DNA of 64,000 nt from positions 1 to 64,000 of the forward strand of contig CAMWFQ010000022.1 in the NCBI GenBank assembly GCA_947173495.1, read 5' to 3'. A model generated the notes under the pieces. That model was not told the DNA's origin and did no database searches. It saw only the letters and a list, made by a program, of their open reading frames with translations. The DNA is from an uncultured Lachnospiraceae bacterium (lineage in GTDB: Bacteria; Bacillota; Clostridia; Lachnospirales; Lachnospiraceae). The position numbers were made by a program, and so were the translations under genes. Below are positions 36,924 through 45,291 of the stretch, piece after piece (position 1 is the first letter of the stretch; each line of letters starts with the position of its first letter).

Positions 36924-37388
36924 ATGGAAAATCCTGTTTTATACCGCAGACGCATTATTCCCGATGAATGTATTCTTTTGAAAGACGATATCATCCTTTC
37001 CTGTGATGACAGCCATATTGTCACATCATGGCAGGCTCTTCATCCCAAAAAAGACCTCCACCACGGCAGTTCCTGCTATTTTCTGAAAGAAGGCTTTAAA
37101 GTAAGCAAATTCTGCCGCAAAGATGGAAGTCTTTTATATTGGTACTGTGATATTGTTGATTTTACTTATCGCCCCGCCGACAACTCGTTGATCGTCACCG
37201 ATCTCCTGGCAGATGTGGTCATCTATCCTGACGGTTTCGTAAAAGTTGTCGATCTGGACGAGCTTGTAACTGCTCTTAATGAACAGTCCATTTCTCTTGA
37301 TACGCTGAAAATGAGTCTGCTCCACCTCGATAAGCTGCTTCAGATTATCTATTCCGGAAAGTTTGATCAGTTAAAATCATATGTTTAA
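36924..37388 (+). CDS. DUF402-domain protein (nucleoside phosphate phosphatase-like)
   Basis: 154 residues with the DUF402/FomD-like beta barrel: YRRRIIPDECILLKDD, LLYWYCDIVDFTYRPADN, VTDLLADVVIYPDGFVKVVD and LDELVTALNEQSIS. The Tyr/Asp/Lys residues in WYCDI and DLLADV are the usual metal and phosphate contacts. Relatives hydrolyse nucleoside tri- or diphosphates. Single gene, convergent with the SleB-like gene; the two stop codons share the bases TTAA. Confidence 0.88.
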   Translation: MENPVLYRRRIIPDECILLKDDIILSCDDSHIVTSWQALHPKKDLHHGSSCYFLKEGFKVSKFCRKDGSLLYWYCDIVDFTYRPADNSLIVTDLLADVVIYPDGFVKVVDLDELVTALNEQSISLDTLKMSLLHLDKLLQIIYSGKFDQLKSYV

Positions 37389-38551
37389 TAGAAAATGTGC
37401 CCGCCAATCTGTTGTCCTGAAAGTCCTTCTATCGGAGTCCTGAAAAACAGACAATTTCCCACCGTAGTGTTTCCTGCCATAGCAGCATCTGCCGCTCTGT
37501 AGCAGGCATCGGTGGCATGATTCTCTGCCAGTGCCAGTGCCAGACGTCCGCTGGCTACCGGTGAAAACTGCCGGTTCTGATAAATTACTCCGGCCACAGT
37601 ATCGGGAAATACAGAGCTCATCACCCGATTCATAACGACAGCGCCAACCGCGATCTGCCCTTCATATGGCTGGTTACCTGCTTCACAGTAAATCAGATTT
37701 GCCAGAAGGTATCTGTCACCCTCTGCAAACGTAATTTCTGATATATCTCTCCAGGCCGACTGTGCCGCCAGTTGAGATAATCTTCGTTCTTCTGCCAGCT
37801 GTTCCTGCAACTGCGCAATATCATTCTTTTGCTCTTCCAGCTGCCTTTCATATTCCAGCATCTCCGCCTCTGTTTCCGATATCTCCCGCTGGTAACTGGA
37901 AATTTTACCCGCCGCCTGATTCACCATCCCTGCAAAACGGTTCTGTTCTTCCTTCACTGAAGCTCTCAGCTCATCCAGCTCCTCTTTTTCTTCCTGAAGC
38001 CGGCTCTCTGTTTCCTCAATGCTCTGTCTTGTACTTTTAAATTCCTCAAGTTTATTGCGGTCATATCTGGAAAGCTTCTGTATATATTCACTGCGGTTTA
38101 AAAAATCCGAAAAGCCTGAAGAGCCAAACAGCAGCTCCAATATCATGTAATCTCGCTTTTCATACATAAATTTAATCCGCTTCTTCATAGCGGCATACTG
38201 TTCTTCTTCAATCCTTCTCGCCTCTTCAAGCTCCGCTTCCGTCTGCTCTATTTCTTTATTCTTAGCCTGAATTCTGCTCTCCAGATCCTCCAGCTGATTG
38301 CTGACCTCCGTCAGATTCGCATTTAATGTATTGAGCTGACCTTTCAGTCCCTCCGTTGTTTCATTCAGCTCTTCCAGCTCATCCTCTCTCTTACTGATTT
38401 CATTTTCAGTCTCTTCTTTTTCTTCCCGTCTCTGGTTAATCTGATCTTCAAGATCCGATATTTTATCAGCATATGCGGTCATGGGAAAGGCGCTTGTCAA
38501 AAGAACTGCCGCCATAATCGCAGCAATGCTTTTCTTCTCTTCCCCCTTCAT
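37385..38551 (-). CDS. Secreted coiled-coil protein with SleB-type cell wall hydrolase domain
   Basis: 388 residues. Signal peptide (IAAIMAAVLLTSAFPMTAYA), then about 220 residues of Glu/Gln-rich coiled coil like the PcsB/CwlO N-terminus, including MYEKRDYMILELLFGSSGFS. It ends with a Hydrolase_2/SleB domain: LANLIYCEAGNQPYEGQIAV, GAVVMNRV, RQFSPVASG. The Glu in YCEAG is the expected catalytic residue of this lytic transglycosylase-like fold. It probably cleaves peptidoglycan under coiled-coil control during division. ATG 38551 has AAGGAAGG upstream. Confidence 0.9.
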   Translation of the reverse strand: MKGEEKKSIAAIMAAVLLTSAFPMTAYADKISDLEDQINQRREEKEETENEISKREDELEELNETTEGLKGQLNTLNANLTEVSNQLEDLESRIQAKNKEIEQTEAELEEARRIEEEQYAAMKKRIKFMYEKRDYMILELLFGSSGFSDFLNRSEYIQKLSRYDRNKLEEFKSTRQSIEETESRLQEEKEELDELRASVKEEQNRFAGMVNQAAGKISSYQREISETEAEMLEYERQLEEQKNDIAQLQEQLAEERRLSQLAAQSAWRDISEITFAEGDRYLLANLIYCEAGNQPYEGQIAVGAVVMNRVMSSVFPDTVAGVIYQNRQFSPVASGRLALALAENHATDACYRAADAAMAGNTTVGNCLFFRTPIEGLSGQQIGGHIFY

Positions 38552-38566
38552 CTTCTTCACCTTCCT

Positions 38567-39001
38567 TTAACCGGTCTCTTCCAGCTTTTCTATCCTTCGT
38601 ATGTGATTTTCTCCCTGAGAGAATTCTGTATCCAGGAAAACATCCACGATTTCAACTGCAAGATTTTTTCCTGTACAGCCTCCTCCAAGAGCCAGCATAT
38701 TAGCGTCATTATGCAATCTTGTCATTTTTGCAAGATAAGGATCTGTGCAGAGCGCGCAACGGATACCCGGAATCTTATTTGCCGCGATGGAAATCCCAAC
38801 ACCCGTCGTACATATCACGATCCCCCTTTCGCATTCTCCTGATGCAACTGCTCTGGCCGCCGCTTTACCAAAATCAGGATAATCACATGACTGTCTGTCA
38901 AAACACCCGAAATCCTTACAGGGTATTCCTCTTTCTTCTAAATGATCCATGATCTGACATTTCAGATCATATCCTCCATGGTCACTGCCCAATGCTATCA
39001 T
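38567..39001 (-). CDS. rpiB: Ribose-5-phosphate isomerase B
   Basis: 144 residues. Conserved MIALGSDHGGYDLK, DFGCFDRQSCDYPDFG, CTTGVGISIAANKIPGIRCA and the C-terminal HNDANMLALGG. It interconverts ribose-5-phosphate and ribulose-5-phosphate in the pentose phosphate pathway. Same operon as sua5 (14-base gap) and the SleB-like gene. Confidence 0.96.
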   Translation of the reverse strand: MIALGSDHGGYDLKCQIMDHLEERGIPCKDFGCFDRQSCDYPDFGKAAARAVASGECERGIVICTTGVGISIAANKIPGIRCALCTDPYLAKMTRLHNDANMLALGGGCTGKNLAVEIVDVFLDTEFSQGENHIRRIEKLEETG

Positions 39002-39015
39002 TCCCCGGTTCCTTT

Positions 39016-40086
39016 CTATTCGCTATTTGATCCTTTTTCCAGGTGGATCACCTGGTGTCCCGCCGCCTTCAGAAGCCTGTTCATAACTGCCTGTCCCACT
39101 CCCCGGCCTTCAAAACTTTCCGAATAAATCACTTCTATACCTTCATCATCAAACTCACGCAGAATACGGAACAGACGTCTTGCAATCTGTACCTCATCTT
39201 TCCTTCTTCCGACACTTTTTATGCTGGATGCCCGATAGCTGCCGGCTGTCTCATCGGTGGCAATCACCCCTGTTCTGCTCCCCTGATCCTCTGAATTCCT
39301 CAGCTCTCTGTTAATGAAATTCCTCACCTGCTCCAGCTCTCCCTCCACAATTGTAAGGTTTCCTCTGGGCGCATAATGTCTGTATTTCATTCCAGGCGCT
39401 TTTGGAGGCTGAGAAGTATTTTCTTCGAATGCAGTTCTGTCCATCTCTACACTGCCCAGGATCTCCTCCAGCATTTCTTTCGTGATATATCCAGGCCTTA
39501 AAATTACCGGTTTTTCCCCTGTCAGATCAACAATCGTGGACTCCAGCCCCAGCCTGGCCTCTCCACCATCTATGATCATATCCACCCTTCCATCCAGATC
39601 TTCGATCACATATTTTGCCACCGTTGGGCTTGGGCGTCCTGAACGATTCGTACTGGGCGCCGCAATATATCCTCCTGACGCTTCTATCAGCGCCCTTGCA
39701 ATTCTGTCAGAAGGCATTCTCACTGCCACTGTCTCAAGCCCGCCTGTTGTCTGCGAAGGTACTTTATCTGTCTTTTCAAATATCATAGTAAGGGGGCCCG
39801 GCCAGTAGCGTTCTGCCAGCTTAAATGTCACCGCCGGTATTGTCCTGGCAATAGAAAACAGCGCCTCCAGATTTGCAATATGAACGATCAGCGGATTATC
39901 AGAAGGCCTTCCCTTTGCCGCATAAATCTTCCTGGATGAATCTGCATTTAAAGCATCTCCTCCAAGTCCGTATACCGTTTCCGTCGGAAATGCGACCAGC
40001 CCACCCAGTCGGATAATCTCTCCGGCCTTCCGGATCATTTCCATGTCTATATTTTCTTCATCTATTTTTATGATTTGAGTATTCAT
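39016..40086 (-). CDS. sua5: L-threonylcarbamoyladenylate synthase
   Basis: 356 residues of the two-domain Sua5/YwlC type. The YrdC domain (GGLVAFPTETVYGLGGDALN, KGRPSDNPLIVHI, AAPSTNRSGRPSPT) fills the first 210 residues, and a C-terminal Sua5 domain follows after the PGMKYRHYAP linker. It makes threonylcarbamoyl-AMP for the t6A37 modification of ANN-decoding tRNAs. First gene of a sua5-rpiB-hydrolase operon. Confidence 0.96.
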   Translation of the reverse strand: MNTQIIKIDEENIDMEMIRKAGEIIRLGGLVAFPTETVYGLGGDALNADSSRKIYAAKGRPSDNPLIVHIANLEALFSIARTIPAVTFKLAERYWPGPLTMIFEKTDKVPSQTTGGLETVAVRMPSDRIARALIEASGGYIAAPSTNRSGRPSPTVAKYVIEDLDGRVDMIIDGGEARLGLESTIVDLTGEKPVILRPGYITKEMLEEILGSVEMDRTAFEENTSQPPKAPGMKYRHYAPRGNLTIVEGELEQVRNFINRELRNSEDQGSRTGVIATDETAGSYRASSIKSVGRRKDEVQIARRLFRILREFDDEGIEVIYSESFEGRGVGQAVMNRLLKAAGHQVIHLEKGSNSE

Positions 40087-40285
40087 TTCGTTATTTTATC
40101 ATTTTATCCGGTATTATTCAAACATTTCTGCTGTATTACTAATAAATCATAATGTTTATCCATCTGTCAACCCAAATATCTTCCCTTATCCCCGCCGAAT
40201 ATTTTTCTTTAAGCAGGTGGCAGATCGCAGATTCTGCTTTTGCTTAATACTCATCTGATATTGTATTCTGAATGTCTGAACTGAT

Positions 40286-40987
40286 TTATTGATCATAATT
40301 CAGAAACTTCATAATGCCCATATGAATATTCCATGCCACTTTTTCCTGATAAAGCGGCGTTGACAGCTGTTCCGCCTCCTCTCTGTTGGATAAAAAGCCG
40401 CACTCCACAATTACAATGGGTTTAGATGTCTTTTTAAGAAGAAAATAGCTGTCATTCCCTTTGGCCTCTCTCCTGTTCTCCGGATCCAGGCCACGAAGCT
40501 GCTCCTGCAGCACATCCGCCAGCTTTTTGCTTTTTTCACTGGTCGCATAATAAAAAACCTGTGCACCTTTTACATATTCTTCATGATAACTGTTCTGGTG
40601 GACACTTACCACAAGCACCGGGTCAGAATCCTCAATAATCTCAAGACGCCTTTTCATATCCTGTACCTTTTTATTGGAGGCTCCTTCATCATATAACCCG
40701 TCGTCCCCCTCTCGCGTCATCACAACCTGAATGCCTTCTGTCTGTAAGAACAGCTTCAGATTTTTAGCTATTTCCAGATTAATATCCTTTTCAAGCTGAC
40801 CATTAATTCCCACTTTACCCGGATCAGAACCGCCGTGTCCCGCGTCAATTACGATGCAGACCTTGTTATGTTGTTCTATCTGCACAGAATTTACATAAGC
40901 GGCTCCTTCCCTTGCCACTACAAACATGGAGAACATCAAGATTCCTACCATCACCAGCTTTAAAATCCTGTCCTGCCTATCGGTCAC
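40286..40987 (-). CDS. cwlD: N-acetylmuramoyl-L-alanine amidase, CwlD-like
   Basis: 233 residues. An N-terminal membrane/signal helix (ILKLVMVGILMFSMFVVA) precedes an amidase-3 domain with zinc ligands in VIDAGHGGSDPGK, the Glu of EKDINLEIAKNL and the His of VSVHQN, and the catalytic Glu in VIVECGFLSN. CwlD makes muramic-delta-lactam in spore cortex. GTG start with GAGG just ahead. Specificity for spore cortex is inferred from the family and the sporulation genes nearby. Confidence 0.9.
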   Translation of the reverse strand: MTDRQDRILKLVMVGILMFSMFVVAREGAAYVNSVQIEQHNKVCIVIDAGHGGSDPGKVGINGQLEKDINLEIAKNLKLFLQTEGIQVVMTREGDDGLYDEGASNKKVQDMKRRLEIIEDSDPVLVVSVHQNSYHEEYVKGAQVFYYATSEKSKKLADVLQEQLRGLDPENRREAKGNDSYFLLKKTSKPIVIVECGFLSNREEAEQLSTPLYQEKVAWNIHMGIMKFLNYDQ

Positions 40988-41025
40988 ACTGCACCTCAGT
41001 CTATCGGTTTTCTTCTAAATATATG

Positions 41026-41055
41026 AAAAAAAAGCTGCAGGTATACCCCGCAGCT
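41026..41055 (-). terminator. Terminator of the GH18 gene
   Basis: Minus strand AGCTGC pairs with GCAGCT around an 11-base loop, followed by a run of eight T. It lies between the GH18 stop and cwlD start. Confidence 0.8.
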
Positions 41056-41086
41056 CATCTTCCGGCTCTATTAATAAAACATCCAG

Positions 41087-42784
41087 TTATCGGCTTAAAT
41101 ATACTCCTATCACATCCCATATTTCCGGCTTTTCATAACCAAGCCGCCAGCTCGCCACTCCTCCGATCTGATACTTTTCCATAATATTAAGTTTCACTTC
41201 TATGGACCTTTCATCCTCCAGCCAGATCTGATACAGGCGGCTCCCTTCCGTACTTTCTCCATAGTTCTGACAGGTTTCGTCATCCCACTCTACAGAAATA
41301 TTATGTGTTCTGATAAATTCTTCCGCCATTTCCATGCCCACCGCCTGGCTGCCGAGTACCCCATTATCGGTTTCCCATATCCTTGTATAAAAAGGAACCG
41401 CATTGATCACCTTATTTGACGGCACCTGATCTACTGTCCTCTGAATTCCTTCCTCCACAAAATCAATAGAAGCAACACTGCCTGCCTCGGAGCTCCCTGC
41501 ATAATGCTCATCATACCCCATAATAATCACATAATCTGCTACCAGGCCCTGCTCTGCCCTGTCATAATGATCATTATGGCCCATAGGCACATAATTATCT
41601 ACCGAAAGCACAAGCCCCTTTTCCCTGCAGGGAATGGACAGTTCTCTGATAAACTCTATAAAATGCTCTCCGCAATCCGTACTGATCTGCTCAAAATCCA
41701 CGTTGATTCCATCAAGCCCATAAGTAACTGCTGCATTTACCAGTTCGTTAATCAGCTTTTCTCTCACAGTTGTAGAGGAAAGAATTGCATACATGTCGAT
41801 GCTGTCCTTATACTCGATATTTTCCACAAGTCCCCAGACTTCCAGTCCCATATCATGAGCTCTGTCCACATATTGCTGAGTGGCGTAGCTGGTAAAATTT
41901 CCTTCGTTGTCGCTCAATTTAAACCATGTAGGCGATATCACATTCAGACCTTTTGTATCAGCCATCACCTCCTCAAGAGTATCATTTCCGGCAATTCCTC
42001 CTATCACATGCCAGCCCAGATTAATTTTGTGATCTCTTGTAAGGCTGGTATATTCCGGTTCTGTATAATCTGTCACCGGCACAGGGCTCTCTGTCTGCGT
42101 CTCCCCCAGCCGTTTGTTTTCTATATATCCAATGATGGAATCTGCTGTCTTAACCTTACTCCAGTTTTCCATCTCTTCCAATACTGTCACCTGCTCCCCT
42201 GCCTGCACATCCTTAAGAATTTCGCTCTTCACACCTCCCAGAAGCCTTACTGCCGTATCCTTTTTTATCTCTGCCACCTCTTTCTCATCCCACTGCACAT
42301 TAATCTGCAGACGGTTGGGCTGTTCAAAACCCTCATATGAAAAATTGGCATACTGTTTCACATAATCTATTGCAATATACACATTCTCTCCCTCATAACG
42401 GGCAGGTGTATAAGTATAAGTCTGTGTTCCGTTCCTGTCGCTGACCTCACTGCTGCCGATTACATTTCGGATAATCGTCTCCGGCCTAGTATACAGCAGA
42501 AGTCCTTCCCCTTCATCTACATAAAAACGGTCATTAAAATACCTATGGACCGTATTCAGATCCAAATAATAAACACCGTCAAATAATCTGGCTCTCTCCT
42601 CTATCAGCTCATCCTGCAGAACGATGGCCACGTCCGACTCTCCTTTCATATTAAAATAAGCGGACAGATCTGCTCTTTCTTTTGTATAAGAGTATTTCTC
42701 CAGAATTTTAGCCCCCAGGCTGACACCGGCGATCACTATAATAAGGACGATTGCTATTAAAACGGGTATTATTTTTTTCCTCAT
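41087..42784 (-). CDS. GH18-family envelope hydrolase with SH3 domain (spore YaaH/YdhD type)
   Basis: 565 residues. One N-terminal membrane helix, a copper-amine-oxidase-like N-terminal region (YYLDLNTVHRYFNDRFYVDE), a bacterial SH3 segment (TAVRLLGGVKSEILKDVQAG, WSKVK), then a GH18 barrel from about 255 to the end. The catalytic motif DGINVDFE has its acid Glu, and YDEHYAGSSEAGSVAS is typical of spore cortex or wall-lytic GH18 enzymes. Likely a peptidoglycan N-acetylglucosaminidase. Own terminator downstream; ribosome site GGAGG. Confidence 0.9.
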   Translation of the reverse strand: MRKKIIPVLIAIVLIIVIAGVSLGAKILEKYSYTKERADLSAYFNMKGESDVAIVLQDELIEERARLFDGVYYLDLNTVHRYFNDRFYVDEGEGLLLYTRPETIIRNVIGSSEVSDRNGTQTYTYTPARYEGENVYIAIDYVKQYANFSYEGFEQPNRLQINVQWDEKEVAEIKKDTAVRLLGGVKSEILKDVQAGEQVTVLEEMENWSKVKTADSIIGYIENKRLGETQTESPVPVTDYTEPEYTSLTRDHKINLGWHVIGGIAGNDTLEEVMADTKGLNVISPTWFKLSDNEGNFTSYATQQYVDRAHDMGLEVWGLVENIEYKDSIDMYAILSSTTVREKLINELVNAAVTYGLDGINVDFEQISTDCGEHFIEFIRELSIPCREKGLVLSVDNYVPMGHNDHYDRAEQGLVADYVIIMGYDEHYAGSSEAGSVASIDFVEEGIQRTVDQVPSNKVINAVPFYTRIWETDNGVLGSQAVGMEMAEEFIRTHNISVEWDDETCQNYGESTEGSRLYQIWLEDERSIEVKLNIMEKYQIGGVASWRLGYEKPEIWDVIGVYLSR

Positions 42785-42987
42785 TCCCTAACCTCCAATC
42801 GCCCTATATTATAGCAAACTATTTTCATACCGTCATTACTAATTTTGACTTTTTCCAACATTTTATTCCCGGCAATACAGACATATTTCTGTGTCCGGCA
42901 GCCATCAGAAAACATATTTGAAATTATCAGGGGCTTTTTGTGTCATTTAATTTTCCGACGGCATGCCGGATCATGGATAGGAAGCAA

Positions 42988-43206
42988 TTACCTGTAAAAA
43001 ATTCTGTCGTACCGGATTTCTGTTATCTTCCCGTTCTCATCGGCTACATAGTCAGGCATATATACTGTATCTTCATTCACACAGTGATCAACGATATATT
43101 CCGTAGTGGACGGAACGCCATTTAAGTACAGTCTGACGCCTCCCTTTTCAAATTTTTCAAGCTGAAGCTTCAGAAGCGCGGAATCAATTTTGTCCTGTAA
43201 AGTCAT
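42988..43206 (-). CDS. Small conserved-looking protein of unknown function
   Basis: From the ATG at 43206 (GGGAGA five bases ahead) the product is 72 residues: MTLQDKIDSALLKLQLEKFE, then KGGVRLYLNGVPSTTEYIVD and DYVADENGKITEIRYDRIFY. The frame stays open upstream to 43296, so starts at 43272 (102-residue frame, less eight codons) are possible but lack a ribosome site. It lies directly downstream of the candidate non-coding RNA on the same strand. No family recognised. The acidic C-terminal half looks like a small alpha-beta domain. Confidence 0.6.
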   Translation of the reverse strand: MTLQDKIDSALLKLQLEKFEKGGVRLYLNGVPSTTEYIVDHCVNEDTVYMPDYVADENGKITEIRYDRIFYR

Positions 43207-43330
43207 GTCTTCTCCCATCTGCTTCGGGATACATTTTTTGACAATTTCCAAAAGGACTCCGTGATATGTCATGCCAAAAAGATGAATTAATCCCAAAACT
43301 GATTATAGTTTTCTAATTAATGACGATAAT

Positions 43331-43687
43331 AAAAACAGGTAAGATGCCGGATACGTATCTTAAATAAGTTACCGCTGCGAAATTCCAATAGGGGTGAATT
43401 ATAACAGATGAAAATCTACAGAAATATTCGCGACAAGCACAAAGCCTGTAAGACATCCCTTCTTTAACTAAAGGTTCTGCTTAGCTGTCAATATTGCTGC
43501 CAGTGTATATACCCGCAAACCTCTCATACAGTTCAGAAAACCTGAAGGGGATAGATGGTGCCGGCCCGGCCTCGTTTAATCACATCGGCCTTACGGGGGC
43601 GCCCTTTGATTTCATTATTCAGATTCGTGTAAAAATTTTTAAAAACATGCCTCCTCCTGATACAGATTTATCCGGAAGCATCTCACT
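43331..43687 (-). ncRNA. Candidate structured non-coding RNA or long leader
   Basis: Minus strand. A strong promoter (43722-43694) predicts a start near 43687. The following 350 bases have no gene with a sound start, but many potential stems: TTCAG/CTGAA at about 43532-43546, GGCC pairs around 43563-43590, AGAT-GAAA-ATCT at 43407-43418, and a long-range GCGAA/TTCGC at 43377-43431. They end with AAGAT...ATCTT (43341-43361) followed by a T run (43335-43331). It could be an independent RNA or a 5' leader of the small gene at 42988-43206. A 20-residue frame MLPDKSVSGGGMFLKIFTRI near the 5' end may be a leader peptide or chance. Confidence 0.4.
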
Positions 43688-43693
43688 GCAACG

Positions 43694-43722
43694 ATTATAG
43701 TATTTATTGCCAATTTTTGCAA
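43694..43722 (-). promoter_or_regulatory. Strong minus-strand promoter upstream of the candidate RNA
   Basis: TTGCAA (43722-43717), 17-base spacer, TATAAT (43699-43694). Perfect -10 and good -35, with no protein gene beginning within 390 bases downstream. Confidence 0.75.
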
Positions 43723-43820
43723 GTGGTATTTTAAATTATTTATTTATTTTTTACAATCTGATTTAAATCATTAAATAATTTTCTATTTATAAAAAATTTT
43801 TAAACTGTTTTTCTGACCTA

Positions 43821-43849
43821 TTGACTTAAATTCGCCTAAAGTATAATAT
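43821..43849 (+). promoter_or_regulatory. Promoter of mecA
   Basis: TTGACT at 43821-43826 with TAATAT at 43844-43849 (17-base spacer; TATAAT at 43842 would give 15). A leader of about 65 bases precedes the mecA start. Confidence 0.6.
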
Positions 43850-43921
43850 ATTTTTAAGTGATAAAAGTGTCACCAAACGGCAGGATAACAGTATCTTATA
43901 TAGTAAGGATGTGAGAAGAAT

Positions 43922-44722
43922 ATGAAAATAGAAAAAGTAAATGATCACCAGATTCGCTGTACCCTTACCAGAGAGGATCTGGCCGACAGGGAATTAAAGC
44001 TCAGCGAACTTGCTTACGGTACCGAAAAAGCGAAAGATTTGTTCCGTGACATGATGCAGCAGGCATCTTTTGAATTTGGATTTGAAGCGGAAGACATCCC
44101 TTTAATGATAGAAGCGATACCTCTGAACTCTGAATGTATCGTTCTGATTATTACGAAAGTAGAAGACCCTGACGAACTTGATACCCGGTTTTCAAAATTC
44201 GCTCCTTCTGTCCACGAAGGCGACAACGCGCTGGACGAAGTCCTGGATACCATTGCCGAAGGCGCCGATGACGTTCTGGATCTGTTTAAAAAACTCCAGA
44301 ACAATAAAGCAGAAAATTCATCCGGACAGGAAAAGCCGCAGGCAGAAGAAGGCGCTGTGAGTATTGAGGAAGCCAAACGTTCCTTTAAAAATGCTCTTCA
44401 GAAAAAGCTTTCTGACGTGGCGGTTCCTGTAGATCTTACCAAGATTTATTCCTTCAGCGGTCTTCATGAGCTCATCAGCTCAGCACATGTTCTTTCAGAT
44501 TTTTATAAAGGCGATAATTCTCTTTACAAGCAGGCGGACGGCTCTTACCTTCTGGTTCTGTCCAAAAGCGATCATACGCCTGTGGAATTTAATAAAATAT
44601 GCAACATTCTGTCTGAATATGGCAGCGGCGTAAAATCTGTCCCTGCCTCCCCTGCATATCTGGAGGAGCATTTTGAACCAATTATCAGAAGCAATGCTCT
44701 GCAATCGTTATCCTGTATCTGA
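43922..44722 (+). CDS. mecA: Adaptor protein MecA
   Basis: 266 residues. N-terminal MecA domain (MKIEKVNDHQIRCTLTREDL, RDMMQQASFEFGFEAEDIPL, IEAIPLNSECIVLIITKVED), an acidic linker around residues 95-155, and a C-terminal ClpC-binding domain. It recruits substrates to the ClpCP protease. The linker is longer and the C-terminal domain more divergent than in Bacillus, as usual in clostridia. Single gene with a strong terminator. Confidence 0.94.
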   Translation: MKIEKVNDHQIRCTLTREDLADRELKLSELAYGTEKAKDLFRDMMQQASFEFGFEAEDIPLMIEAIPLNSECIVLIITKVEDPDELDTRFSKFAPSVHEGDNALDEVLDTIAEGADDVLDLFKKLQNNKAENSSGQEKPQAEEGAVSIEEAKRSFKNALQKKLSDVAVPVDLTKIYSFSGLHELISSAHVLSDFYKGDNSLYKQADGSYLLVLSKSDHTPVEFNKICNILSEYGSGVKSVPASPAYLEEHFEPIIRSNALQSLSCI

Positions 44723-44750
44723 AAAGGGCAGATGTTTGAGCTCTTTTTGA

Positions 44751-44793
44751 GAATAAAGAACAGACCGGCAAAAAGCCGGTCTGTTCTTTATTC
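44751..44793. terminator. Long bidirectional terminator between mecA and the DUF1858 gene
   Basis: A perfect 19-base inverted repeat: GAATAAAGAACAGACCGGC (44751-44769) and its complement (44775-44793) around AAAAA. It serves both converging genes. Confidence 0.9.
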
Positions 44794-44803
44794 TCCCGCC
44801 AGT

Positions 44804-44995
44804 TTAGAGCGCTTCGATTTTTGCCATTAAATCATTAATATCCATGCCATGAACCATGGCAGCTTCTTCAAGACTTTCCCCCTGTGCGGAAGGACAGCCA
44901 AGGCAGTGCATTCCCGCTTCCATGAGTACAGGTGCAACTTCCGGCCTGGCCCTCAGGATCTCACCTATCGTCATATCTTTCGTAATCTGTGCCAT
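44804..44995 (-). CDS. DUF1858-domain protein (hybrid-cluster-associated redox disulfide)
   Basis: 63 residues from [14 protein letters not shown]. The family motif is [19 protein letters not shown], with a CxxC pair able to form a redox disulfide, followed by [19 protein letters not shown]. Such domains occur alone or fused to redox enzymes in anaerobes. ATG 44995 has AAAGGAGG nine bases upstream. It is divergent from the pflB operon, 297 bases away. Role unknown; a redox partner or metal/sulfide handling protein is possible. Confidence 0.9.
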   Translation of the reverse strand: MAQITKDMTIGEILRARPEVAPVLMEAGMHCLGCPSAQGESLEEAAMVHGMDINDLMAKIEAL

Positions 44996-45192
44996 ATGAT
45001 ACAACCTCCTTTATCGTAAGCCTTCAATGATACAGCCGGCCAGTCTGTGCCTGTCCGGCCATGTTCAGTATAATACTTTGCCCACTTTCTGGCAAGACTA
45101 AACATTGTACCTGTGATGCACATTTCTCACAAAAAAATTCTAAAATTTCCCTTAACTTCATACTTTGTTTATAAAAAAATACACGCTTCGCC

Positions 45193-45254
45193 TTGACTCA
45201 TAATGACTTTGTAACATATAATGAAATTACGCTAATTGCATAAATTTTTATGCA
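45193..45254 (+). promoter_or_regulatory. Promoter and inverted repeat of the split pfl operon
   Basis: TTGACT (45193-45198), 18-base spacer, TATAAT (45217-45222). Downstream, TGCATA (45237-45242) and TATGCA (45249-45254) with inner AA/TT form a perfect inverted repeat TGCATAA...TTATGCA just after the start point, a possible operator or hairpin before the GAGGAGG ribosome site. The binding factor is unknown. Confidence 0.6.
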
Positions 45255-45291
45255 CAAATAAATTAATTTAAATTGAGGAGGCTTACACAAA

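Noticed and set aside
43331-43687. Transfer-messenger RNA, RNase P RNA, 6S RNA or SRP RNA in the long gap
   Set aside because: None of their conserved core motifs could be found on either strand.
43494-43700. 68-codon plus-strand frame in the mecA upstream region
   Set aside because: It lacks a ribosome site and is antisense to the strong minus-strand promoter and candidate RNA.
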